This document shows, one piece after another, positions 1 through 6,690 of a stretch of 22,530 bases of DNA. The notes beneath the pieces were generated by a model. That model saw nothing but the letters and a program-made list of their open reading frames with translations. It made no database searches and was not told where the DNA came from. The translations under genes and the position numbers were made by a program. The stretch is from JAIOHN01 sp038258185 (GTDB taxonomy: Bacteria > Chloroflexota > Anaerolineae > Aggregatilineales > Phototrophicaceae): NCBI GenBank assembly GCA_038258185.1, contig JBBSQD010000084.1, positions 1 to 22,530 on the forward strand, given 5' to 3'. Position 1 is the stretch's first letter. Each line of letters starts with the position of its first letter.

Positions 1-732
1 AAAATCCGTCGGGAAGCGGCGATTGCCGAGCTTAAGCACTGGTCGCCAGATGTCTATGTCGTGGCCGCTTTCGGGCAAATTCTGCCGCAGTCCGTGCTGG
101 ATATCCCGCCGCACGGCTCGCTCAATATCCACGCCTCGCTGCTGCCCCGTTGGCGGGGTGCCGCCCCGATTCAGGCCGTCATCCGCGCTGGTGATGCCGA
201 AAGCGGCATAACCATCATGAAGATGGATGCCGGACTGGATACCGGGCCGATCCTCACCCAACGCGCACTTCCGCTTGCACCCGATGAAACCGGCGAATCG
301 CTGCATGATAAATTATCGCTGCTGGGGGCTGAATTACTGCTTGAAACGCTGCCGGGTTATCTGGACGGAACTATCCAGCCGCAGACGCAGGATGAAACGC
401 TGATGACCTACGCACCGACGATCAGCAAAGACGAAGGCCATATCGACTGGACGCAATCCGCGCTGGAAATTGAACGGCTTGTCCGCGCTTTTACCCCGTG
501 GCCAGGAACCAGCACTGTCTGGCAGGCGCAGCCCCTCAAAATCCTGAGTGGCGCCGCCGGGAGCGGGACTGCTGAACCCGGTCAGGTGATCGAAAAAGCC
601 GGTCAGACTGGTATCGGAACCGGTGACGGTCTGTTCTTCCCCGCCCGGTTACAACTCGCCGGGCGCAGCGCTTTAACAATTGATGAGTTTTTACGGGGGC
701 GGCCCGACTTTAAAGACGCACGCCTGGGATAG
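1..732 (+). CDS. fmt: Methionyl-tRNA formyltransferase, 5'-truncated
   Basis: The frame is open from base 1 (KIRREAAIAEL...), so the gene starts left of the window; the GTG at 61 is internal. The protein transfers a formyl group from 10-formyl-THF to Met-tRNAfMet in the cytoplasm before initiation. The family signature is visible at 121-180: Asn-Ile-His followed by SLLPRWRGAAPIQ. The active-site Asp lies in MDAGLDTGPIL (about 226-258). These match the Asn/His/Asp catalytic set of E. coli Fmt. After that comes the C-terminal tRNA-binding domain, ending in LRGRPDFKDARLG, a normal end for the family. About 60-70 N-terminal residues, holding part of the Rossmann fold, are outside the window. The last 23 bases overlap the end of the convergent phosphoesterase gene, and no terminator separates them. 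Confidence 0.97.
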   Translation, partial: KIRREAAIAELKHWSPDVYVVAAFGQILPQSVLDIPPHGSLNIHASLLPRWRGAAPIQAVIRAGDAESGITIMKMDAGLDTGPILTQRALPLAPDETGESLHDKLSLLGAELLLETLPGYLDGTIQPQTQDETLMTYAPTISKDEGHIDWTQSALEIERLVRAFTPWPGTSTVWQAQPLKILSGAAGSGTAEPGQVIEKAGQTGIGTGDGLFFPARLQLAGRSALTIDEFLRGRPDFKDARLG

Positions 733-1771
733 GGGTCGTGGTATCCGGCGCTGATTCATCCGGGAAAACTCCATGGATGGATGCGGTCAGGTCTGCTGCG
801 GACTTTACCGGTTTCGCGCAGTCCAGCATCAGATAGCGCCCTGCCCGTTTGGGATAGGCATGCGTGTAACTGGCTAAGCGTAACTGCTGTGGCCCCACAT
901 CCGAAAAACCATTTTTCACGCCGATATGCCCCGCGACCAGAACGCGCTGTTCGTTGGGGCTGGCCTTAGAAACATAATTCAGAAACTGGCGGATGGTGCT
1001 GGGATAAGAGGTATTGCCATCCATCTCATTCTGCGAGAACAGCGTATTCCACATCAGGTCAAAATCAGTATTCTGCCCTGTCAGGAACAATACGCGCAGC
1101 AGATCGTTATACCGTGGGTCATCCGGCCCGGTCACTGCCAGATAACGTTTGACCTGATCATCGTAGGGCAACCCGGTGAAATGCGAATAACCGCGGCGCA
1201 GGCTTTCGACATCATACTTTTTCAGCTCATCATCCGCCGTGCCGATGATGACATGATGGTCAATCCCGGACAAGCGCTCGAACAAGGCTGCGGAACTGAT
1301 ATCGGTGGATGCTCCCGCATGGGTCAGCAGCACACCGGCCTTGGTTCTCACAAAAAAAGGCAGGGATGCCAGAAAATCAATCACATCTTTACGACGGTAC
1401 TTCGAGGAATAAAACTGATCCAGCCGCGTCAGAGATGTTTCAAACCGCGGGGTATACTGGATGGAGCCTTTGGCCAGAGTCAGGCCATAAATGTGCGGCA
1501 GTTCATGGTTGCCCAGCAGCATGATGACACGGTCTGCACCCTTGTCGGCCTGCAGATCCATGACATCCATCAGCATGTCCAGGCTGGAATCGACCTCTTC
1601 CGAGCCTTCACCATGAATCAGATCACCGCAAATCACCAGGCGATCCACCGTGCCCCTGGCGTGTTCTTCAAGAAACTTATCACGCAAACGGCGGTAAACA
1701 TCCCAGGCCCCATGCAGGTCGGTGACCACCATTGCAATACCATCGTCCAGATCAAGTACACGCTGGGACAT
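710..1771 (-). CDS. PPP-like metallophosphoesterase (calcineurin fold)
   Basis: A 353-residue cytoplasmic protein with the full set of metal-binding motifs of the calcineurin-like phosphoesterases: D18-L-H20-G, G49-D50-L-I-H, G87-N88-H89-E, T150-H151-A-G and a late A-G-H282. The order and the GNHE and HAG forms resemble bacterial PPP-type Ser/Thr protein phosphatases or diadenosine-tetraphosphatase-like enzymes. The usual GDxVDRG is GDLIHGEG here, so the substrate cannot be called. There is no signal peptide and no membrane segment. The ATG at 1771 has GGGAG about 6 bases upstream. It sits 33 bases after the mdh terminator with no clear promoter of its own, so it may depend on read-through or on an unrecognised promoter. 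Its 3' end overlaps fmt by 23 bases tail to tail. The opposite strand also has a long open frame (926-1774), which I take as a shadow. Confidence 0.88.
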   Translation of the reverse strand: MSQRVLDLDDGIAMVVTDLHGAWDVYRRLRDKFLEEHARGTVDRLVICGDLIHGEGSEEVDSSLDMLMDVMDLQADKGADRVIMLLGNHELPHIYGLTLAKGSIQYTPRFETSLTRLDQFYSSKYRRKDVIDFLASLPFFVRTKAGVLLTHAGASTDISSAALFERLSGIDHHVIIGTADDELKKYDVESLRRGYSHFTGLPYDDQVKRYLAVTGPDDPRYNDLLRVLFLTGQNTDFDLMWNTLFSQNEMDGNTSYPSTIRQFLNYVSKASPNEQRVLVAGHIGVKNGFSDVGPQQLRLASYTHAYPKRAGRYLMLDCAKPVKSAADLTASIHGVFPDESAPDTTTPIPGVRL

Positions 1772-1804
1772 TAATTACTCCCAAACAGCCAGTTTTAAGA
1801 ATGC

Positions 1805-1832
1805 AAAAAAGGGTGAGCGAATCAGCTCACCC
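1805..1832 (-). terminator. Intrinsic terminator after mdh
   Basis: On the minus strand GGGTGAGC, a six-base loop, GCTCACCC, then TTTTTT. The stem is a perfect 8 bp. It lies 22 bases past the mdh stop and ahead of the phosphoesterase gene. There is no U-run on the plus strand, so it works one way. Confidence 0.92.
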
Positions 1833-1853
1833 TCTGTAATATCGTACCGTAAA

Positions 1854-2798
1854 TTAGTAGCCGAGTACACCCACAACTGATTGAACTGCTTTGGCACTAA
1901 CGTCGAGCATGGCTTTTTCTTCATCATTCAATTCCATCTCGATAACCTTCTCTATACCTGCTGCACCCAGAACCGCAGGCACACCAATGTACAGACCATT
2001 ATAGCCATACTCGCCGTTTAGCAACACTGCCGATGGAATCACGCGTTTCTGATCTTTCAGAATCGCCTCAACCATATCCACTGTGCCAGCAGACGGCGCA
2101 TAATAACCACTGTAGCCCATCAGGCCCACAATCTCGCCACCGCCCTTGCGGGTACGGGCGATAATCGCCTGCAGGACATCTTCGGCCATCAGCTCACGCA
2201 CCGGAATGCCTGCGATGGAGGTGTGACGGGGCAGCGGAACCATCTCGTCACCATGACCACCCAGCACAATAGCATGGACATCGCGCACACTCACACCCAA
2301 TTCCTGGGCGATAAAAGTTTTGTAACGGGCGGTATCCAGTGCGCCAGCCTGACCAATCACGCGCTCACTGGGGAAACCGCTTTCATTCAGGGCCACATGG
2401 CACATCGCATCCAGCGGATTGGACACAATGATTAAGATTGCATCCGGCGAATTCTGCGCGACCAGCTTAGCCACATCCCCGACAATTTTCTGATTGGTCT
2501 TCACCAGATCATCACGGCTGGGGAACTGGCCGGTGACGGGGTCTTTCTTACGGGGCACACCAGCAGTAATCACCACGACATCTGAACCTGAGGTTTCTTC
2601 ATAACCACCGGAACCGACAATATTGACGTCGAAGTTCATGACCGGGCCAGCTTCTAACAGATCGAGCGCCTTACCTTTTGCCGCGCCTTCGATCACATCC
2701 ACCAGAACCACATCGGCTAATTCTTTGCTGGCGATCCAATGGGCGCAGGTCGCACCCACATTCCCTGCTCCGACAATTGTAACTTTTTTACGAGCCAT
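1854..2798 (-). CDS. mdh: Malate dehydrogenase (LDH/MDH type) with enlarged specificity loop
   Basis: A 314-residue NAD-dependent enzyme interconverting malate and oxaloacetate. Visible in order: dinucleotide-binding G10-A-G-N-V-G15; D34 at the end of beta-2, favouring NAD over NADP; the substrate loop with R83 in VPRK, the position that marks malate rather than lactate dehydrogenases; N127 in VSNPLD; D155 and R158 in GALDTAR; catalytic H182 in GGHGDE. The odd part is the loop. The usual PRKPGMSRDDL spacing of 6 residues between the two arginines is 12 here (R83 to R95), because residues 85-93 read KDPVTGQFP. The start at MARKKV leaves the Rossmann motif at the normal place; the ribosome site is weak (GTGAG). 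It follows pckA on the same strand with a terminator between, and probably has its own promoter (2845-2853). Confidence 0.96.
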   Translation of the reverse strand: MARKKVTIVGAGNVGATCAHWIASKELADVVLVDVIEGAAKGKALDLLEAGPVMNFDVNIVGSGGYEETSGSDVVVITAGVPRKKDPVTGQFPSRDDLVKTNQKIVGDVAKLVAQNSPDAILIIVSNPLDAMCHVALNESGFPSERVIGQAGALDTARYKTFIAQELGVSVRDVHAIVLGGHGDEMVPLPRHTSIAGIPVRELMAEDVLQAIIARTRKGGGEIVGLMGYSGYYAPSAGTVDMVEAILKDQKRVIPSAVLLNGEYGYNGLYIGVPAVLGAAGIEKVIEMELNDEEKAMLDVSAKAVQSVVGVLGY

Positions 2799-2822
2799 CT
2801 AATTCGCTCACTTTCCATCTAT

Positions 2823-2864
2823 AAAAAAGGGACAAACTGTGAGAATTATATCACAATCTGTCCC
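2823..2864 (-). terminator. Intrinsic terminator after pckA
   Basis: The minus strand reads GGGACAGATTGTGA, an eight-base loop, then TCACAGTTTGTCCC and TTTTTT. The 14-bp arms pair at 12 positions. It begins about 8 bases past the pckA stop. The loop and inner stem carry a second possible function (see mdh promoter). Confidence 0.9.
2845..2853 (-). promoter_or_regulatory. Candidate extended -10 promoter of mdh
   Basis: The minus strand reads TGATATAAT, a perfect TATAAT with the TGn extension. It lies inside the loop and inner stem of the pckA terminator, about 47 bases before the mdh ATG. No good -35 is seen at 16-18 bases. Half sites TGTGA and TCACA flank it at N8 spacing. Confidence 0.5.
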
Positions 2865-2871
2865 AAAAACA

Positions 2872-4479
2872 TCAGGCTTTAGGGCCAGCCGCCCGTACTT
2901 CTGCACTTGCCTGCTCAGCATACTGTTCAAAGTTCTTGCGGAAGCGTTCCGCCAGATCACGCGCTTTCACCGCATAAGCCGATTCACTCGCCCAGGAGTT
3001 GACCGGGTTCAGCACCGCATCCGGCACATCCGGCACCTGCATGGGGATCATCAGGCCCATATACGGTTCTTCGAAGAATTCCACGTCATTCAGCTCACCG
3101 TTCAGGGCTGCATTGACCATCCGCCGCGTGTGCTTAATTGACATGCGCTCGCCACGGCCATTCCAGCCGGTATTGATGAGCCACACCTGTGACCCGTGCT
3201 GCTGGATTTTTTCCGCCAGCAGTTCGGCATACACCGTCGGGTGCAGCGGCATGAATGGCGCGCCAAAGCAGGCGCTGAAGGTCGCGCTCGGTTCCGTCAC
3301 GCCGCGCTCAGTTCCAGCAACTTTGGCGGTGTATCCACTGATAAAGTGGTACTGCGCCTGCGCCGGGGTCAGCTTGCTGATAGGAGGCAGCACACCGAAA
3401 GCATCCGCCGTTAGGAAGATGATATTCTTCGGGTGTCCGGCCATACCGGTTTCGCTGGCATTCGGGATATAGTGGATCGGGTAGGAGCAGCGTGTATTTT
3501 CGGTAAAACGTTTGCTGCTGAAATCCGGTTCGCGCTCGGCATGATCCAGCAGCACATTTTCCAGAATGGTGCCGAACATCCGCGTCGTGGCAAAAATCTC
3601 CGGCTCACTTTGCGGGTCAAGGTTGATCGTCTTGGCATAGCAACCGCCCTCAAAGTTGAAGATACCATCGTTACTCCAGCCATGCTCGTCATCACCGATC
3701 AACGTCCGGCTGGCGTCCGCGCTGAGCGTAGTCTTACCCGTACCACTCAGGCCGAAGAACACCGCTGCGTCACCCTGTGGGCCGACATTAGCGGAGCAGT
3801 GCATGGGCATCACGCCCTCTTGCGGCAGCAGATAATTCATGACCGAGAACAAACCCTTTTTGATTTCACCCGAATAGCGGCTGCCCACGATGATAATCAG
3901 GCGTTTATCCAGGTCAACACCAATGAACGTACCGGTGCGGGTGCCATCAATGTCTGGACGTGCGACTAAACTCGGTGCGGCCAGAACGGTAAAGTCCGGG
4001 TTGTGAACCGCTAATTCTTCGACTGTGGCGCGGATAAACATATTCCACGAGAACAGCGCATGATAAGCCGCTTCACTGATGACGCGAATGGGCAGGCGAT
4101 ATTTAGGATCAGCGCCGACAAACGCATCAACCACATACAGATCCTGCTGCTGGCTGAGATGGTCAATCACGCGCTCATACATATGATCGAACAATTCCTG
4201 CGTGCAGGCTTGGTTATGGTTGCCCCACCAGATGCGGTCTTTGGAAGCATCTTGCTCGACAAAGAACTTGTCTTTAGGGCTGCGGCCTGTATATTGACCG
4301 GTCAGCACCCGCAGCGCGCCATAACGGGTCAGTTGACCTTCGCCTTTGCGTAGTGCATGTTCGTACATTTCCGGTGGATTCAGGTTCCAGTGAACCAGCG
4401 TATAACCCTCAAAACTTTTCAGACCGGCTTCATCGATGCCAACAGAACTATGGGGGTGAACAACGGTACTCAGTGGCAT
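2872..4479 (-). CDS. pckA: Phosphoenolpyruvate carboxykinase (ATP)
   Basis: Converts oxaloacetate and ATP to PEP, CO2 and ADP, the entry step of gluconeogenesis. With the start chosen here it is 535 residues, close to the 540 of E. coli PckA. Seen in order: T64-G-R66-S-P substrate arginine; RYSGEIKKG (201-209) with metal and substrate lysines; H227 in MHCSANVG; P-loop GLSGTGKTT (243-251); metal-binding GDDEHGW (262-268); FSACFGAPFMPLHP and LINTGWNGRG further on. The frame stays open upstream to an ATG at 4545 (557 aa, with another ATG at 4518). However, the ATG at 4479 has AAGGAG nine bases before it, while the one at 4545 has its AAGG touching the codon. The shorter start also matches family length. 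mdh follows on the same strand; a carbonic anhydrase gene precedes it. A CRP-type palindrome lies about 120 bases upstream. Confidence 0.96.
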   Translation of the reverse strand: MPLSTVVHPHSSVGIDEAGLKSFEGYTLVHWNLNPPEMYEHALRKGEGQLTRYGALRVLTGQYTGRSPKDKFFVEQDASKDRIWWGNHNQACTQELFDHMYERVIDHLSQQQDLYVVDAFVGADPKYRLPIRVISEAAYHALFSWNMFIRATVEELAVHNPDFTVLAAPSLVARPDIDGTRTGTFIGVDLDKRLIIIVGSRYSGEIKKGLFSVMNYLLPQEGVMPMHCSANVGPQGDAAVFFGLSGTGKTTLSADASRTLIGDDEHGWSNDGIFNFEGGCYAKTINLDPQSEPEIFATTRMFGTILENVLLDHAEREPDFSSKRFTENTRCSYPIHYIPNASETGMAGHPKNIIFLTADAFGVLPPISKLTPAQAQYHFISGYTAKVAGTERGVTEPSATFSACFGAPFMPLHPTVYAELLAEKIQQHGSQVWLINTGWNGRGERMSIKHTRRMVNAALNGELNDVEFFEEPYMGLMIPMQVPDVPDAVLNPVNSWASESAYAVKARDLAERFRKNFEQYAEQASAEVRAAGPKA

Positions 4480-4488
4480 GGTAACAAT

Positions 4489-4494
4489 CTCCTT
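4489..4494 (-). promoter_or_regulatory. Ribosome binding site deciding the pckA start
   Basis: AAGGAG on the minus strand, nine bases before ATG 4479. It favours this start over the in-frame ATGs at 4518 and 4545. Confidence 0.75.
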
Positions 4495-4599
4495 GTTTAT
4501 ATCCTCGAAACGAGACATTGTGAATTTTTTAATTTGTTTAACCATCCTTATTGTGTTCTGAAAGTCTGTTTTCCTCTACCGCCTTTCGTCACCCTAATA

Positions 4600-4615
4600 T
4601 GTGATATTTGTCACA
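4600..4615 (-). promoter_or_regulatory. CRP/GlxR-type operator upstream of pckA
   Basis: TGTGATATTTGTCACA is an exact TGTGA-N6-TCACA palindrome, the consensus of CRP-family regulators. It sits in the intergenic region between the carbonic anhydrase and pckA, about 120 bases before the pckA start. pckA is a classic CRP-regulated gene in enterics. No CRP-like gene is in the window, so the regulator is inferred. Confidence 0.6.
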
Positions 4616-4670
4616 AGTCGTAGACTAAACACTAGTACAGAGGCACATCAAAAGCGCTAGCAGCAGATTT

Positions 4671-4694
4671 TTGGCAAACAAATTGGCAAACAAA
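4671..4694. repeat. Two tandem copies of a 12-bp unit
   Basis: TTGGCAAACAAA occurs twice head to tail (4671-4682, 4683-4694), next to the U-tract of the carbonic anhydrase terminator. It looks like a simple slip duplication. Confidence 0.8.
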
Positions 4695-4717
4695 AAGGAC
4701 ACCTGCAACAGGTGTCC
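4692..4717 (-). terminator. Intrinsic terminator after the carbonic anhydrase
   Basis: The minus strand reads GGACACCT, a five-base loop, AGGTGTCC, then TTTTTG. The 8-bp stem is perfect. It starts 26 bases past the carbonic anhydrase stop. Confidence 0.92.
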
Positions 4718-4743
4718 TTCACGCAGTGCTTAGCAGGAAACGG

Positions 4744-5526
4744 TCAGCCGTTATCAGCTAGCAGATCGCGCCCGTTCAACGGTTGCACCGGTCGGGCGTT
4801 CATCTCGTGAATGGCCGCGAAGGCTTCAATCTGTTCGCTGGATAAACTGATCGGCGTATCCAGAACCAGCCAGCGCACAATTTCGCTGCATGGCGGGGTC
4901 GTCAGTGAGCCGTTATAAGTCGTGAACAGGGTGCTTTCCGGCACTAAACTCGCCAGATCAAGCGTATTTCCCATAGCATCAGGCTCACCCATCTCAGCCG
5001 GCAGATGGTCAAAAACCGCGGCATAGGCTTCGTTATCTGTTTCGCCTTCAGTCAGCAGCACACCGACCACTGCCAGATTACCGCTGTGGGGGTCACGGTG
5101 AACAAAATGGATTTCCATCGCAGCAGGGACGCCATCCACCGTGTGTTCGCTGGGGTGATGGAAGTGAAACTGCACCAAATCATAGGTAATGCCATTGTAA
5201 AGAATGCTGTTGCTGCTGGCATCGGCATCCACCTGAATGGTATGACCGTTATTGAAGATATTCAGTGCCGATTCGCCATAATCAAAGCTGATGTCACTTA
5301 AGCCAACCCCGGTGGAACTCGTAATATCAATGGGTGACTGAGCCGTACCGGTGCCACACAGCGCGTATATTTCCCCCAGTTCTCCCCAGTGTTCCGGCCC
5401 ATCTTCGCCTTCGTATTCCCAGTGCGGCGGCGGTTGAGTATCCTGTGCAAACACCGATGTCGCCAGACTTGCGATAAATAGTGTCAGTAAAACCTGGGTG
5501 ATATTTCTGATTTTTGCCGTTTTCAT
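4744..5526 (-). CDS. cah: Secreted alpha-class carbonic anhydrase
   Basis: A 260-residue zinc enzyme for CO2/bicarbonate interconversion outside the cytoplasmic membrane. Residues 1-27 form a Sec signal: basic start, hydrophobic core VLLTLFIASLA, and V-F-A before Q28 as the probable cleavage site. The mature part has the alpha-CA signatures: AQSPIDI (62-68), N93-G-H95 (proton-shuttle His position), zinc ligands H121 and H123 in QFHFHHPSEH and H140 in MEIHFVH, and the active-site LTTPPCSE near residue 212. C57 and the Cys in TTPPC match the disulfide pair usual in bacterial alpha-CAs. ATG 5526 has AAAGGA ten bases upstream. It is a single-gene unit, with a terminator from the histidine phosphatase before it and its own after it. 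Lying just upstream of pckA and mdh, it could supply or remove CO2 for that node, but that is inference. Confidence 0.96.
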   Translation of the reverse strand: MKTAKIRNITQVLLTLFIASLATSVFAQDTQPPPHWEYEGEDGPEHWGELGEIYALCGTGTAQSPIDITSSTGVGLSDISFDYGESALNIFNNGHTIQVDADASSNSILYNGITYDLVQFHFHHPSEHTVDGVPAAMEIHFVHRDPHSGNLAVVGVLLTEGETDNEAYAAVFDHLPAEMGEPDAMGNTLDLASLVPESTLFTTYNGSLTTPPCSEIVRWLVLDTPISLSSEQIEAFAAIHEMNARPVQPLNGRDLLADNG

Positions 5527-5564
5527 AGGAAAGTCATCCTTTCAATCAAATATAATGCTCATAT

Positions 5565-5570
5565 ATTATA
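5565..5570 (-). promoter_or_regulatory. Candidate -10 of the carbonic anhydrase gene
   Basis: TATAAT on the minus strand within a very AT-rich stretch (5545-5590), about 39 bases before the ATG. No convincing -35 is visible, and several near-matches lie close by. Confidence 0.4.
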
Positions 5571-5617
5571 TTTAAAAAAACTTTATAATTCCGTTAAGGC
5601 AACACGACTCCGAAATC

Positions 5618-5644
5618 AAAAAGCCTGTACACATGACAGGCTTT
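5618..5644 (-). terminator. Intrinsic terminator after the histidine phosphatase
   Basis: The minus strand reads AAAGCCTGT, a seven-base loop, ACAGGCTTT, then TTGATTT. The 9-bp stem is perfect. It lies 30 bases past the stop. Confidence 0.88.
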
Positions 5645-5673
5645 CATAGCGGGTAAACAGCTTGACTTAGGGG

Positions 5674-6291
5674 TTAGCGCTGGCCCGTCAGATGCGGCGT
5701 CTCGGCAAAAGATGCCAGTTGCCACGTGCCGGTTGTGTTTTCGAGAGTGCTGATCGAAGTATTGGCGACTCGGGTACGGCCATTTTCCCAGCCGGTGCCA
5801 AACAGTTCCCGCAGCAGATTCCAGATCGTCCCGCCATGCGTCACGATGGCGATTTCGCTACCAGCAGATTGGTGCAGCGCATCTTCCCAGGCCGCCATCG
5901 CCCGTGAGCCCAGCTGACTGCGCGACTCGCCATCCGGGATGATATAGTCCAGGTCATTGGAATACCATAAATTCAGCTCATGTGGATATTGCTGGCGAGC
6001 TTCGTCATTGCTTAATCCCTGGAAAATTCCGGCGTGGATTTCTCGCCAGCGGATATCGACGGTGGGTTTTAAGTCCAGCACATCCGCCAGCGCGGTAGCC
6101 GTTTGCAGCGCGCGCGGCAGATCACTGCTGTAGACGGTGCCAATCGGACGGTCACTTAAATAGGCGGCCATGGCCTGCGCCTGCGTCAATCCAGTCGCAT
6201 TCAAACCGGTCGGTGTATGCCCCTGCCAGCGGCGTTGAGCATTCCAATCGGTCTCTCCATGACGAATAACAAATATCCGTTTTACAGTCAT
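5674..6291 (-). CDS. Histidine phosphatase family protein (phosphoglycerate-mutase-like)
   Basis: A 205-residue cytoplasmic protein with the histidine-phosphatase fold. The phosphorylated His is H11 in the R10-H11-G12-E-T-x-W-N signature. R60 (SSDLPRALQTA) and E84 (REIHAG) complete the phosphate pocket, and the second catalytic His is H152 in IVTHGGT. The motif set fits the cofactor-dependent PGM/CobC/PhoE branch. The length of about 205 residues suits a small-molecule phosphatase better than glycolytic GpmA (about 230-250). The substrate cannot be read from sequence. ATG 6291 has GGGGA about 6 bases upstream. It is transcribed divergently from the era operon and ends in its own terminator. 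Confidence 0.92.
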   Translation of the reverse strand: MTVKRIFVIRHGETDWNAQRRWQGHTPTGLNATGLTQAQAMAAYLSDRPIGTVYSSDLPRALQTATALADVLDLKPTVDIRWREIHAGIFQGLSNDEARQQYPHELNLWYSNDLDYIIPDGESRSQLGSRAMAAWEDALHQSAGSEIAIVTHGGTIWNLLRELFGTGWENGRTRVANTSISTLENTTGTWQLASFAETPHLTGQR

Positions 6292-6306
6292 TAATCATCC
6301 CCAGAC

Positions 6307-6335
6307 TTGACGCGCCTATCGTAAGGCGGCAGAAT
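6307..6335 (+). promoter_or_regulatory. Candidate promoter of the 6379-8139 operon
   Basis: TTGACG (6307-6312), a 17-base spacer, then CAGAAT (6330-6335), about 44 bases before the GTG at 6379. The spacer holds a small palindrome, CGCCT-N6-AGGCG (6313-6328), which could be an operator. Confidence 0.45.
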
Positions 6336-6347
6336 CAACAAAATTCG

Positions 6348-6356
6348 AGTTTACCA
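6348..6356 (-). promoter_or_regulatory. Candidate extended -10 of the histidine phosphatase gene
   Basis: TGGTAAACT on the minus strand: TGn followed by a 4/6 match to TATAAT, about 57 bases before the ATG. It shares the divergent intergenic region with the era operon promoter. Confidence 0.35.
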
Positions 6357-6378
6357 TAAACAGGGAGTAAAATTTTTA

Positions 6379-6690
6379 GTGAATACCGAAAATCAATCAC
6401 AAGCACTAAGCCTCGGGCTGGCCTTTTGCGGCGGTATCGGCATTACCCTGATGATTCTGGCAGCCGGTTTTGGCGTGGTGCAGGGAGAAAATGTCGATAG
6501 CAACGCTATCGGGCTGATCTTTATGGCCGGATTGGGGATGCTCATTGTCGGCGTGATCGCCTGGTTTGCCATTGTGCAGCCACAGAAGCATTTTGATGAC
6601 ATCAATGTCGCACAATATCACGGCCACGAAGAACATCATGATGAGGCGCATGCTGCCGATGAGCATGCGATTGTCGAGCATAAGGCCTGA
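6379..6690 (+). CDS. Small two-helix membrane protein with His-rich tail
   Basis: A 103-residue protein of no family I recognise. It starts at GTG 6379 with GGGAG 11 bases upstream. Two hydrophobic segments (about 10-34 and 43-66) are Gly-rich and joined by the short polar loop QGENVDSN. This suggests a helical hairpin in the membrane with both ends on the same side. The tail from residue 71 to 103 is polar and holds eight histidines (YHGHEEHH and further DEAH, DEH, VEH), mixed with Glu and Asp, so it might bind a divalent metal. The stop TGA overlaps the ATG of the next gene (TGATG), which implies translational coupling. It is first in the operon with an unknown soluble protein and era. Confidence 0.75.
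   Translation: MNTENQSQALSLGLAFCGGIGITLMILAAGFGVVQGENVDSNAIGLIFMAGLGMLIVGVIAWFAIVQPQKHFDDINVAQYHGHEEHHDEAHAADEHAIVEHKA

Noticed and set aside
926..1774. Long plus-strand open frame (282 codons) opposite the phosphoesterase gene
   Set aside because: The minus frame carries every metallophosphoesterase motif in order; the plus frame has no recognisable motif and no ribosome site, and matches the mirror of the real codons.
4480..4545. N-terminal extension of pckA to ATG 4545
   Set aside because: The ATG at 4479 has an ideally spaced AAGGAG and gives the family length; the extension is Lys-rich with no match to PckA and its first ATG has no usable spacing.
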